In this document: positions 23,245 to 34,390 of the stretch, piece after piece
How the letters are laid out: each line of letters begins with the position of its first letter
Numbering within the stretch: the first letter of the stretch is position 1
Source of the DNA: Sphaerolaimus hirsutus
Taxonomy: Eukaryota; Nematoda; Chromadorea; Monhysterida; Sphaerolaimidae
Direction of reading: 5' to 3'
Assembly (NCBI GenBank): GCA_964036195.1
Contig: OZ038450.1
Location: 20,737,208-20,801,207 of the forward strand
DNA: 64,000 nucleotides
Notes under the pieces: generated by a model
Database searches by the model: none
Seen by the model: only the letters and a program-made list of their open reading frames with translations
Told to the model about the DNA's origin: nothing
Translations under genes and position numbers: made by a program

Positions 23245-25625
23245 ATGGCAGCGCCCGAAAACATCCGACCACTCCCTTCCGACCTGGTGCGAATCCCGGA
23301 CCCTGTAAAATGTCAAATGTCGTGTCAAGTGTCAAAAGTGATTTGAAAATGCCCTGCGAAATGGCAAACGTGTTTGCCATTTTTCAGGGCATTTTACATG
23401 ACTTTTGACACTGCACGGCATTTGACATTTTACAGGATCTGGGACTGCCCCCTGGCCTGCGTGGGCACCGTGCTCGCGTGCACGGCGACGCATGGACTGC
23501 TCGGTGTGTGGTGCGGCGGAAGTCTGGTTACTGTGCTGTTTGACAGAGCAGCTGATCCGTTTGCTGCTTACGCTAGCCTGCCGTGAGTGTTGTTTGGGTT
23601 GAGAAGTTTTTTGTGCAATTATGATTTTTCTGTTGGTCAGATTCGCATTCCACTGATAATTGTGGACATTCAAGTGCAATGCCTACTGTCTCGGATCCTG
23701 AAATGACATTTTGCATTACATGTGCGGGACTGCCACTAGGGGCCACTCGGGCCCTGTAAAGATGCCATAGGTCATGTTAAACGTCATGAAGGGTGTCAAA
23801 CAAATAGTAAAATATAATTTTACATTTTACGTGACATTTGACACTGCATGACATTTCTCAGGGCATTTTATAAGTTCTGGGGTTTGCTGGCTCCAGATCG
23901 TTACTGCTCTTCAATTTCACAGGCGGCGCTACCAGCGCGACACGGCCGTGCTGTGCTACGCCATACGCTCCTCCAAGCGCATGCCCCCCGATCTGTTCGC
24001 CGATGGAAACCTGTCGGCCGACGTGTCGCCCACGGCCGACTACGTGGCCAGCGGCATGGTGCCGGCCGACCAGGCGCCCAGCGGGCCCGCCGTCGTGCTG
24101 CACTCGAAGCGCAAAACTGCAGTTGCGGTGCTCGGCACGAAGCGCGTCTGTTTGAGTGGCATTTAGGGCCCACATCACTAGTTGACATCAAAATTATTGT
24201 CAACTAAATTCAGCTAAATTTTGGTAAATCCACCGGTGTATGTGAGACAGTGGTCAACCAGTGTATGTGAGCCAGGGGTCTCCTAGATTTTGACCCTCCT
24301 GGGGATTGGATAGATAGCGGAGCGGTCTCCGGGATAGATAGATTTTTAGCTGGAAAAAATTATGGGGGTGAGGGTTGCGGGGGTCCGATATATAGGCTTT
24401 TTCAGGATTTTGAAGGAAGGAAAGGGCGAAAAATTGCTAAAAGTATGTGTAAAATAGCTCAAAATAAGTATACAAGAGCATATAGTTCTAAAAATAGCTG
24501 AAAATTGGTAAATAGGAACAAAAACCAGTGATTTGAGGTGAAAATCTTCAAAACGGTATGAAAAGTAGTTATTTTGAGCGAAAATTGGGGTATACCTAGT
24601 TTATCAAAAATCGCTCTAGGTAGGTAGATAGCTGGGCTATTTGGGGGGGGGGGATAAGGGGGTAGCCCAAAATTTTTCCTCCAGGATAGATCGATAGCTG
24701 AGCGGCCTCCGGGATAGATAGATAGCTGGGCGGTTTTGCGGGCGGTGTAACCCTCCAACCCCCCCCCCCCATTGAAGACCCCTGATGTGAGCCCTTAAAA
24801 ATGCGGTTTTACTTTAAAATGGATCGAAAACATGCTTATCGCAGGTGATCATCTCTCCAATCACGCGGGGCCCATATGGGAAGCGCTACGCGACCCTGCA
24901 GTCTGGCTTCGTGGACTTGGCCAAATTCTTGTCTGTCGGATGTGACCTTGAAAATGGCGTGCCGCCCAAATACTTCCTGCGCGCGATACCTGTCAACTGT
25001 TCTGGCTGCGTTCGCACCAGCGCGTTTCCCGAAACTGAGAGGTGGTTCGCGCTGGATTTGCTGCTTTCCAATGAATCCAGAATACACTTTGATGTGGAAA
25101 TTGAAAGTTCGTGTTGATTCTCGACTCATTTTTGACACTAGTCTGTGTCAACTCAGGTTTCGGCTTCACGTGTCGCTGAACGATTTTCCAATCCACTTTG
25201 GCGTAATATTTATTTTTCCACATTGCCACATGTGCATTTGGAGACACGTGAAGCCGAAATCTGAGTTGACACAGACCAGTTGACAACTAGTCTGCGGGCC
25301 GCGTTTTCATCATTTCTATCTTCTCCCAGGGCGCCGCTTTTCGAAGACAACAGACCCCCCCAATCAAGAGCCCTATCAGGATTTGCAGCAGCGACCGGAT
25401 ACCCTGTCAAGTTTGTCGTCGGGTGACGCGCCGCAGATTGACACAAAATTGATATTGAGTAAATTATTGGCGAACCCTGCGATGACAAACTTTGGTAACT
25501 TTCTGCGCGAGGCCAGGTGTGTTTTGGATGCAGATGAATTTGCGTTGTTGTCTGAACTTGCGTTTTCTGCTGGCAGCGAACTTAGCAACGATGATTTTAT
25601 GGGCCGATCTTTCGATGTTGTGTAG
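23245..25625 (+). CDS. Unrecognised five-exon gene, about 316 residues
   Basis: I do not recognise this protein. Exons 23245-23286, 23455-23582, 23923-24145, 24845-25106 and 25330-25625 join in one frame from an ATG (MAAPENIRPLPSDL) to a TAG. Codon use in exons 2-5 is GC-rich and unlike the flanking introns, which supports coding. Visible: a hydrophobic Gly/Cys/Leu-rich stretch near residues 15-45, a basic-aromatic segment, the block ISPITRGPYGKRYATLQ, an acidic Ser-rich C-terminal third and a possible helical end (NFLREARCVLDADEFALLSEL). There is no clear signal peptide or catalytic motif. Introns 1-4 contain, respectively, a family C element, another family C element, B plus G elements, and a B element. 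Intron 1 would have GT-TG ends. The end of exon 3 (CGC before GTCTGT) was chosen by phase and is uncertain. A polyadenylation signal lies at 25901. Confidence 0.6.
23287..23451 (+). mobile_element. Family C element forming intron 1 (GT-TG) of the 23-kb gene
   Basis: GTGCGAATCCCGGACCCTG to GGGACTGCCCC, flanked by CTG at 23284-23286 and 23452-23454. Removing element plus one CTG joins SDL to ACVGT in frame. Confidence 0.8.
23740..23885. mobile_element. Family C element
   Basis: Hairpin with GCCATAGGTCATG and GACATTTGACACT words in intron 2 of the 23-kb gene; ends decayed. Confidence 0.65.
24273..24784. mobile_element. Family G element with 8-bp duplication ATGTGAGC
   Basis: CAGGGGTCTCC to GAAGACCCCTG; exact ATGTGAGC at 24265-24272 and 24785-24792. 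GGATAGATAGATAGCTG words inside. Confidence 0.92.
25120..25310. mobile_element. Family B element
   Basis: Arms TCAACTCAGGTTTCGGCTTC / GAAGCCGAAATCTGAGTTGA in intron 4 of the 23-kb gene. Confidence 0.75.
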
Positions 25626-25900
25626 CTGTTTTCATCCATTTAGCTTATGTTTTCGTTACGCTATTCTGCCGAATTCGTTTCAAACAGCTGCGAAACATTT
25701 GTGTTTCACGATGTGAGATTCACATTAATTGAAACAGGTAAACAATGCTAATTCCGTATTCATTTCATTCCCGACTTTATGCCCAGCGCTGAACATAACA
25801 TTGCAATTCAATAGGTATTCACTAGAAATTCAGCCTTAATTTTCTGAATGTTGTTTTGGGTGGATAAACTCAGGCTACTATTATGGTGGTTCGATGTCTG

Positions 25901-25906
25901 AATAAA
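25901..25906 (+). terminator. Polyadenylation signal AATAAA after the 23-kb gene
   Basis: First good AATAAA on the plus strand after the stop at 25625; supports the existence and strand of that gene. Confidence 0.45.
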
Positions 25907-26606
25907 TATTGATTTGTGGCCACTGAATTCTAAGTAAAATTATATTTCGTTGACGTTTATATATTTTTACGTCCATTTCATTTCCCGCAGTTTGATACAG
26001 ATTCTCCCAAATTATCTCACCACATTTTATTCGGAAGGGGTGTTTTCACACGATCACAGCACATTTCCATCATTTTTATCAAATTATTGCATATGCTTTT
26101 TCACGCCTCATCAAAGGGCCGGGCATTTTTCCACTCCTCTACACGTCCTTTTTAATACTTTCCAATTTTAATACTCCATAAACATTACATTTGCACCTGA
26201 AATTCCACCCGCCGCGCCCGCGTTTTCAACTCGCCTAGCTCGCCATGCTCACCTGTAAATGGTGTGAACAAGTTTAAACTGCAGTACTTATTGCATCGTG
26301 GACTTCACACAGACACACACAAATTATGTGCTAATTTTCCTAGATGGATGAGAAACTGGGAATGACCTCTTTTTACAACCCTGTTCTAAAAAAGATCTAT
26401 AAATGTCCCAAAAGTGGCGCATAGAGTAAATAGGTAATTCGAAATGGTAGATGTTTTTTGAAGTATGCAGCCGTTTTAAATATATTTGTAGCACCATGCT
26501 TTGTTGATACACATTTTCCAGCCAGCTAAATCCTGCTTACGCAAATAGGACCTATGCTAGCACGAATAGGTGAAATGACGATATTTTGATTAGGACAATT
26601 CCACAA

Positions 26607-26612
26607 TTTATT
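26607..26612 (-). terminator. Polyadenylation signal overlapping the PP1 stop codon
   Basis: Minus-strand AATAAA in which the TAA stop of PP1 is embedded, implying an extremely short 3' UTR. Confidence 0.55.
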
Positions 26613-29600
26613 TTCGGCGAAAAGCTTTCCCTTTCTTCGTAACATTTGCTCGTGCAAGGGCTGACTTCCCACTCAAAAATGGAAACTTGCATAGCCCAAA
26701 CTATAAATAGTAGTTCCGCCCGGATACACAACCCCCCAACTGCATCTAAGCTTGATCCGACCTTGGCGGCCGCCTTGGTGGGCCGTAGCACCTCGAAGGA
26801 GCACAGCAAGTTGTCGTCCACGGTCATCATGCCCGCAGCGTTGTCGAACTCGCCGCAGTAGTGCGGCGCGGAGAAAATGGTCACTAGGCGGCGGCCCGCG
26901 AAGAACTCGTACCCGTCCTGGACCACCTGCGGCAGAAGCGAAACTGTTCTGCAGGGCGGTGCTTTGTGGACACTACCGGTGATGGAAAAGGCACCGGGAA
27001 TTTGGCACCGCACCGGCACCGGTGCCATTCCTCAGAAAGGGCACCTGGCACCTTGGGCAACGGCTAAAAAATGGCGCCGCGCCGGCACCTGTGCTATTCT
27101 GAAAAAAATGGCACCGGCAGGGCACCCTCGAACAAGGGCACCCCACCGGTGCTGGTGCCCAGCACCGGGGTACCGGTGCCTTTCGATCACTAGTCAGTAG
27201 TCACTACCAGTTGCATCGCACTGCATCTGGCACGGTGCCAACCTGGTGCGCGCGAGCGACCAAGTCGATCTCCATGCGGTTGCAGAAGTCGACGACCACG
27301 TCCTGGCCGAACACGTAGCTGACGCCGCGCGTGTTTGCCTGCCAGCCGCGCGCGTACTTGTCCGGGTCCGACCACAGCATGTCGATCAGGATCGACGGGT
27401 TGGGTGGGTCGACCGGGCGGCGCACCTGCATGCAATTTGTAGTGTGTATGGCGATGCGTTGCGCACGTCGCTTCGCGCAGTGGACACCCAGAGTTGTTAA
27501 AATTACTGAACTTTTTCTAAAGTATATGTAAAATATTTACTCACTCCTGAGTACAAAAAATGTAAAATCAATACTTTTTTAATGGAAAGTGTAAAACTTC
27601 TACTTTTTACATGTGAAAGCGATTTTTACACCGGAAGACTGTCGTCGAGATGTCGTTTTTTATTATTTCTTTAGTATTTTTATAGGAAAATTATGATTTC
27701 TGGGATACATTTTCTGTGCGTGTGTACTTTTCAAAAGTACGCATACAGGTGAGTACAGGTACTTCAAAAAAGTATATGTAAATGTATATCGAGTACCCAG
27801 TACTCGAGTATATTTATGTATTTTTCGAGTAAATGTAGATACATTTTATCAACCGTGCACTCACCTGTCTGAGCTGGTCCCACTGCTTCAAGTTGGGCGA
27901 CAGGCCGCCGTGCATGCACAGGATCTTGTTGGCGACGAGCGCGTTGAAGGGGATGCAGTTGAACACGTCCTGGAACACCTGCCACAGGCGGGCGGAGTAT
28001 CGCCGCTGGCACTCGTCGTAGAAGCCGTACACGCGGTTGATGGCCGCGCACTCGTGGTTGCCGCGCAGCAGGAAGAAGTTCTCGGGGTACTTGATCTTGT
28101 AGCAGAACAGAAGGCATATGGTCTCCAGGTTCTGCTTGCCCCTGCACGTTGGGGCAGCGTGATTTTCTGTAATCAACGAATGAATGCACTGTTTGTACTG
28201 TTCGCACGAGACCCTGTTTGCTATTTACCCAGATTTGGGTCGGAAAATTCGACACTGGTGTGGTGGGACTAAGCATGGCAAACCTCTCAAATTTTTGAGA
28301 ATACTTTTCGAACTTTTTCCACTATATTTTTAGATTTTCGAAATTTATTTGGTAAATTTGGAAAAAAATTAAATGTGTTGCAGCGCCAAGCTTTTGCCGC
28401 AGACGCGTTTACACATTTTTGGTTCACCGCGAGAAATAGATCCATGTGAAATTTAAACTGTGAAAGTTTTGAATTGTGTTTTTGCACTTTATTCATATAT
28501 TTGCATGGATTTTCGATCAAAATAACAATAAAATCGAAACACTTTTAGAAATTTTCTCACAAAATATGGACTTTTAGTGTGTTTTCTATTAATAAAAAAT
28601 CGGAACTATTGTTTGCCATCGTGACCCAGTATCGGGATCCCAAATTAGTTAGTATCTTATAAATCAACACCAGCACACCTGTCCACATAGTCGCCCAAAA
28701 ACACGTAGTTTGTAGCCGGTGGGAAGCCGCCCCTGTTGAAAATACGCAACAAGTCAGCGTACTGGCCGTGCGTGTCGCCGCAGATCTTCACCGGCGCGTC
28801 CACCTGCAAATACACGCGAAAATATTGCCGAACCTCTCGAATGGCGTCTGCGTGGAGACCACACACACTGGTTGATATGAAACAAATTCCAATAGGTATT
28901 CAACAAAATTCGTGTCGACAAATTCAACTAAATTTTGGTTACCGTAAATCCTCGGATAAGTCCCCCCCTCGAAAAACTCCCCCCCTCGAATAACTCCCCC
29001 CTCTAAGCAGGCTGAGGAAAAAATAACTCCCCCCCTCGAATAACTCCCCCCTATTTTATGGGTGGGAAAGAAGTCCACGTATAAAAAAACGTATTTATGT
29101 ATACGTTCATTGAAAGTATGTATTATTTTGCATTTGATGCACACTAACATTGATTTCATTCCATGAATTATGGGATTTCTATACTGGCTTAGACCTTTAT
29201 GCAACTAACTTAACCCCATTCGGATGATATATTGATCATGCTTTTTACTCAAAATTCTGACGAAAAAATAACTCCCCCCCCCCTCGAATAACTCCCCCCT
29301 CGAATAAGTCCCCCCTCAAAAAATTCAGAGGAAAAAATAACTCCCCCGGGGACTTATTCGAGGATTTACGGTAATTATGTGATTTCAACTTTTCTATGTG
29401 ATAGAGGCATAGAGCACAGTCAATTATGTTGACACTTTTCATTGTTTGTATCAAGTGTGATGCTTTAAACGATTTTTTTGTTATTTAGTTGACATTCAGT
29501 TGACACAAATTATCAATGTCAACTAAGGTAGTGTGTGTGGGCCCTTGTCTACCAACCTCCAGCAGCGGTGGCTGCGACATGAACAAGTCCCTGGTGGCGG

Positions 29601-29709
29601 CGCACAGGGCGGTGATCTCGGACTCGGGCACGGTGCCCGACAGCGACATGCCCTGCTGCCCGACGGTGAGCAGGCGCTCGATCAACCCGTCCACTTCCAT
29701 CGTGGGCAT
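26608..29709 (-). CDS. PPP1C: Serine/threonine protein phosphatase PP1 catalytic subunit
   Basis: Metal-dependent protein phosphatase of the PPP family, PP1 branch, normally targeted by RVxF-type regulators. Exons in transcript order: 29709-29557, 28803-28679, 28141-27865, 27425-27243, 26926-26728, 26660-26608; phases agree and give 329 residues, matching PP1 alpha (330). Metal and active-site blocks are present: [56 protein letters not shown]. The tail is short and basic (ends KKGKAFRRK), as in PP1. The last intron (67 bp) was found by phase; the TAA stop overlaps an AATAAA. GDTHGQ replaces the near-universal GDIHGQ, and many surface positions differ from human PP1, so it may be a specialised paralogue. 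The intron after exon 1 carries nested elements. Confidence 0.93.
26979..27193. mobile_element. Family F element of GGCACC words in PP1 intron 4
   Basis: CGGTGATGGAAAAGGCACC to GGTGCCTTTCGATCACTAG; interior amplifies GGCACCGG. Confidence 0.8.
27500..27860. repeat. Family L element (TACTCGAGTA words)
   Basis: PP1 intron 3. Words AAAGTATATGTAAAT, CAGTACTCGAGTA and TATTTTTCGAGTAAATG recur; related to 42510-42705. Confidence 0.6.
28862..29545. mobile_element. Family B element interrupted by a family A element
   Basis: B arms CACACACTGGTTGATA and TCAACTAAGGTAGTGTGTGTG enclose a TA-flanked family A insertion (28938-29373) with CCCCCTCGAATAACTCCCCC repeats, all in PP1 intron 1. Confidence 0.8.
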
Positions 29710-31760
29710 GTCGGCGACGGCTTTCGCTCAGTACTTTGAGGTGGTGCAAAGCGCCCAGCCGGTGCTCGCCCGTCTCCGTTCAGTTGATATTTGGTCCGTT
29801 GAAACCTGTAGCCGGGTATGAGCCCACCAGTCTCGTTTTGCGTGAATTTATTCAATTTTTGCAGCATTTTTAGCCGCGTGCATTTGCCGTCCATTTTTGT
29901 CTATTTTTGAAACCTTTTAGCGCCAAACTTCCATCTCCGCTAGACGACGGTCGTTGTTGCCACGGCGGGAATTGTGGACCCTGCAATACTTCACAACTTA
30001 GGCAGTTGACAACTAGGGAAAACCAGGCAGTTCACAACTAATTATCAGGCAGATCACAACTGCTACCGCCTCACTTGACAACTAGAGTTCCACCTGGATT
30101 TTAAGCTCACTTGACAACTAAATATGCAGCAGTTCACAACTATTACCACAACATATGACAACTAAATTTCAACCTGGATTTTATGCTCACTTGACAACTT
30201 GGCAATGCCATTTCCATGCTCACTTCACAACTTCATATGCCAAAATTTACAAGGTCACAAATGTAACAATATCTTGGTAATGATTCTAAATTGCACATTT
30301 GACCAAGTTGAAAATTCAGAAATCAAATAGCATTTTTTGTTGCCTGATTGATTGATTGACATCTTTGATTGACACCAAATTGACAAGACAGGAAAAGATG
30401 TGGCATCACATGTGGCACATAACTAGTGATGGAAAAGCGCCATGGCGCTGGCGCCTGGCGCTAGCGCCAAAGCAAAAAGCGCCATGGTGCTTTTGGTGCT
30501 TGGCGCTAAAACGCTCTGGCGCCATCGGCGCTTGGCGCTGGGGTCTGCGAAAGCGCCATGGCGCTTTTGGCGCTTGGTGCCATTTTCTGGTGGCGCTATT
30601 GGTGCCTGGCGCCGGCATTTTAAATGGCGCCAAAAAAGCGCCAACCATGATAATATAAAATTGTTATAATACGGTGGAATCGCCACTCCGGTTGATCAAT
30701 TTTGAGGACAAATGAATAAATATAAGTTAATTTTAGGGCAGCCTTTATATAGGTACCTACATCGAATAAAAGCAAATGTGTTCAAATGTGCTGGCGATAA
30801 ATCCCCTTTTATGCTTTGCTCCCAATTCTTTCTTGCAGTCTGAATCAGGGGTTCAGTCTGGCGGGGGTTGGAGGGGGATGGTGGAGTTACCCTTAAATGC
30901 TGCAGTTATCTATCCACCCCCAGGGCCGCTCGGCTATCTATCTTACCTGAAACATAATTTTAGGCTACTATCCCTCGAGCCCCCCCCCCCAAATCAACCT
31001 GCAACCAGATATACTCAGATGACATTACGCCGTACATTTCTCCGGAGGAAACACTCCATCATGACGTCATACCCGAAACAGTCAGCGTACGCGCTAATCT
31101 TCTTTTCTTGTGGGGAGTCGGCTCATAAGTTTTCGGTTGGCCGTCTGCCAGCCGAAGACATAAATCATATCTATTTGTAGAGTATCATGTCTGCCGAGTA
31201 TACAGATCGATTATTAGAGAATATTTGCCCCAATTTTTACAGAAAAATGCTGATTTTCATTCTTTTTATAGTATTCACTTTAAAAATCACTATCGTGTTT
31301 TTTCAGACTTCAAAATCATCATCTTTCACGTGTATTATCGCCTTACATCACTCCAGCTTTTAGCTGTAAAAAACAAACAAATGTTTGACTGAAAAATATA
31401 TCTCTGGGCATTTAAATGAATTTTTCACATTGTAGTGGTTGTTTGAATGGGCAAAAGTTCAATGGACTACTGGGACTTGAGCGGTACGTCACACACAGTT
31501 ATGCACTCATTTTTCTAAAATCAAATTGCAGAACAAATTTTTTGGCGCTGGCGCTATTGGCGCTTGGCGCCATTACCCTCTGGCGCCATTGGCGCTTGGC
31601 GCTGTGGTTCAGAAAAGCGCCATGGCGCTTTTGGCGCCATTTTATGGTGGCGCTATTGGCGCCTGGCGCTGGGATCAGAAAAGCGCCATGGCACTTTTGG
31701 CGCCGAAAGCCTGGCGCTTTTTCCATCACTACACATAACACTGTTTGTATTATAGATTAT

Positions 31761-33216
31761 AAACACCTTCCCGGACAAGTTTACCACCCATTTTTTTGAT
31801 TCACTTCGGTTGTAATATCTCCATCTATGGGGGTGTTATATAGCTGAAACTTTGAATATCTAAAGTTGTAACACCCCCCTACTTTGCTTGTATGGGGGGA
31901 GGTGGGGCGACTCACTACAGGGTGGGTTGCCTTAGATGCAAAAATTTTTTTGGCTTTTTTGGTGTCCCAAACAAGTTCACCACCCACTTGATTAGCTACA
32001 CTTCGAGGGTCATATCTCCAGCTGTGAGGCTGGTATAAAGCTGAAATTTGGGGGATGTCTTGCCAACAACCCCCCTTACAATACACCAGTGGGGGTGCCT
32101 GCCAGCGATCCACTACGGTATGCGTTACTGTATGTACAGTTGTTCATTTTTTTCAAAACAACCCAAGTGTCCCAAACAAGTTTGCCACCCAGCTCCATTA
32201 TAAAAAATGTTGTGAGAAGATTCCTAATATAAAATTGAGTCAGATTCGAACCCTAGTTCTGCTCATTAAATTTTTTTCAGTAGGGCACCCACCCCGTCCC
32301 AAAAACAGCAGAGCGAAAATTTCACTTTAAACCAATTTTTTGTTTCACATTTTAAAAGTTGGTTTACAAAGTTCACTAGGGAAGGGTTCAAGGTTCAAAG
32401 TTACGTAAACAACATGACCTTTAAAATGCATCCATAAGGAAATTTATTTGGGGTGAATATTATGATGTCATAATCACAACATTACAGGAACAAAATTTGA
32501 CAAAATTTTGACTTTTTCATTCACCCCAAATAAATTTCATTATGCAGGCATTTTAGAGGTGTTGTTGTTTACATAACTTTGAACCTTAGACCCTCCCCTA
32601 GTGAACTTTGTAAACCAACTTCTTAAGTATGAAACCAAAAATTGGTTTTAAGTGAAATTTTCAGTCTGCCTTTTATGGGACAGGGTGGGTGCCCTACTGA
32701 AAACTTTTTAATGAGCAGAACTAAGGTTCAAATCTGATTCAATTTTAATATCAGGTTTGTTCTTACAACACTTTTTTACAATGCAGTTGGGCGGCAAACT
32801 TGTTTGGGAGACTTGAGTTGTTTGTAAAAATGAACAAATTTATAAGCGGCGACCCATGCTGTAGTGGATTGTTGGCGGCCACAAACTGGTGTATTGTGAG
32901 AGGGGGTTGTTTGCAAAGCAACCCCCAAATTACAGCTTTCTATCGCCCTCACAGCTGGAGATATGGCCCTCGTAGTGTTGCTAATCAAGTGGGTGGTGAA
33001 CTTGTTTGGGACACCGAAAAAGCCACAGAAAATGTTTGCATAAAGGGCGACCCACCCTGTAGTGACTCGGTGACACTTCCCCCATTGATTCGGAGTAGCA
33101 GGGTGTTAGGACTATATACCCACCCAATATTAGGTTTATACGACTCCCATAGCCAGAGATATTGCATCTTAAGTGAAATAAAAAAATGGGTGGTGAACTT
33201 GTCCGGGAAGGTGTTT
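31761..33216. repeat. Second-level inverted repeat inside the foldback element
   Basis: Arms start AAACACCTTCCCGGACAAGT and reiterate CCCAAACAAGTTCACCACCCA and GTCATATCTCCAGCTGTGAG words in both orientations. Confidence 0.8.
32224..32757. repeat. Third-level inverted repeat at the foldback centre
   Basis: Arms include TTCTGCTCATTAAA, CAGTAGGGCACCCACCC, GTTGGTTTACAAAGTTCACT and complements around AATATTATGATGTCATAATC. Confidence 0.8.
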
Positions 33217-34390
33217 ACATTCTGGAAGTTGCCTTTAATTACTGTGACAATGTTTGCACAATGAATGAAAACAGATGTGTATTTACATGTGGCATTTGTC
33301 ACATTTGTGGCATTTGGTTGACAATGATTCTCAATATTACATTATACCAGAAATGAACATATCTAAAAGCTTTTTTTTCTTGCCTGGATAATCCCATTTT
33401 TTAGCCACACTAGGTGCTCCCAGGCATTCGACAAGGTGTTTTCATTGAATGCACCTTTGATAAACACCATCTCATCAAAGGCAGGAAATAATATTGCATC
33501 AGGCAAGCGTATGCACCTGAACCATTAGATTATGGAACATACTAAAATTTTAAGTAACTTTGATGAAAGCGACAATGTTTGCATAATGAAAACACACCAC
33601 ATGCCATGTAAATACGTCGGGCATTTGTTACTTGTGAAATCTTACGCTGTGAAGATACTTTTTTACTTTGTGAACTTTGGCATATGAAGTTGTGAAGTGA
33701 GCATGGAAATGGCGTTGTCAAGTGTCAAGTGAGCATAAAATCCAGGTTGAAAGTTAGTTGGCAGGTGAGGCGGTAGTAGTTGTGAACTGCTGCATATTTA
33801 GTTGTCAAGTGAGCATAAAATCCAGGTGGAGCTCTAGTTGTCAAGTGGGGTAGTAGCAGTTGTGAACTGCCTGATGATTAGTTGTGAACTGCCTGGTTTT
33901 CCCTAGTTGTCAACTGCCTCAGTTGTGAAGTGATCATTGCCCGAATTGTGCCATTTTTTACATTGACAAACTATGGAGTGGCACGGTCAAAGGGATTTTT
34001 GAAATTTTAGACACTTATTTATGCTGTTAATGGCACCGAATGTCCCGCAGCTGTCGGCTAGGCTGTCTAGGTACTGCTTTATGCATAAAATACTGAACAT
34101 TTTCTTAGTCACTCACTCACCAGCGGCGCCTTCAAATTCGATGGCACTAAATCACTTAGATTTTGTCATGTGTTTCTTTAGTTTGCTGACACGTGACGCT
34201 GGACTGGTGCGTACTGGATTGCAAGTAATTGGATAGCTTTTGCTTCTATTTGGCACGGCATTTAGTGATGCACAGTCTTGGTTCATCGTTCATTGTTTCG
34301 TCCATTTCACATAAGAATTATTTACACTCACAGCCGCAGACACTATATACATCGATTTAATTGCGTCCACTCAGCTAAACAAAAATCACC

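Larger units (their letters stand above)
29977..33942. mobile_element. 3.97-kb foldback element with about 270-bp terminal inverted repeats
   Basis: Left arm 29977-30260 and right arm 33670-33942 are inverted copies made of reiterated CACTTGACAACTA and CAGTTCACAACTA words. Exact GAATTGTG at 29969-29976 and 33943-33950. No transposase-sized ORF. Contains further inverted repeats and two family F elements (about 30423-30650, 31528-31733). It fills most of the 29710-34390 gene-free interval. Confidence 0.88.

Noticed and set aside
30356-30690. Ala/Trp/Arg-rich open frames in the GGCGCC regions
   Set aside because: Translation of family F palindromic words; no start, splice or conservation support.
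29710-34390. Protein-coding transposase inside the foldback element
   Set aside because: No frame longer than about 155 codons and none with a recognisable catalytic motif; all are repeat translations.
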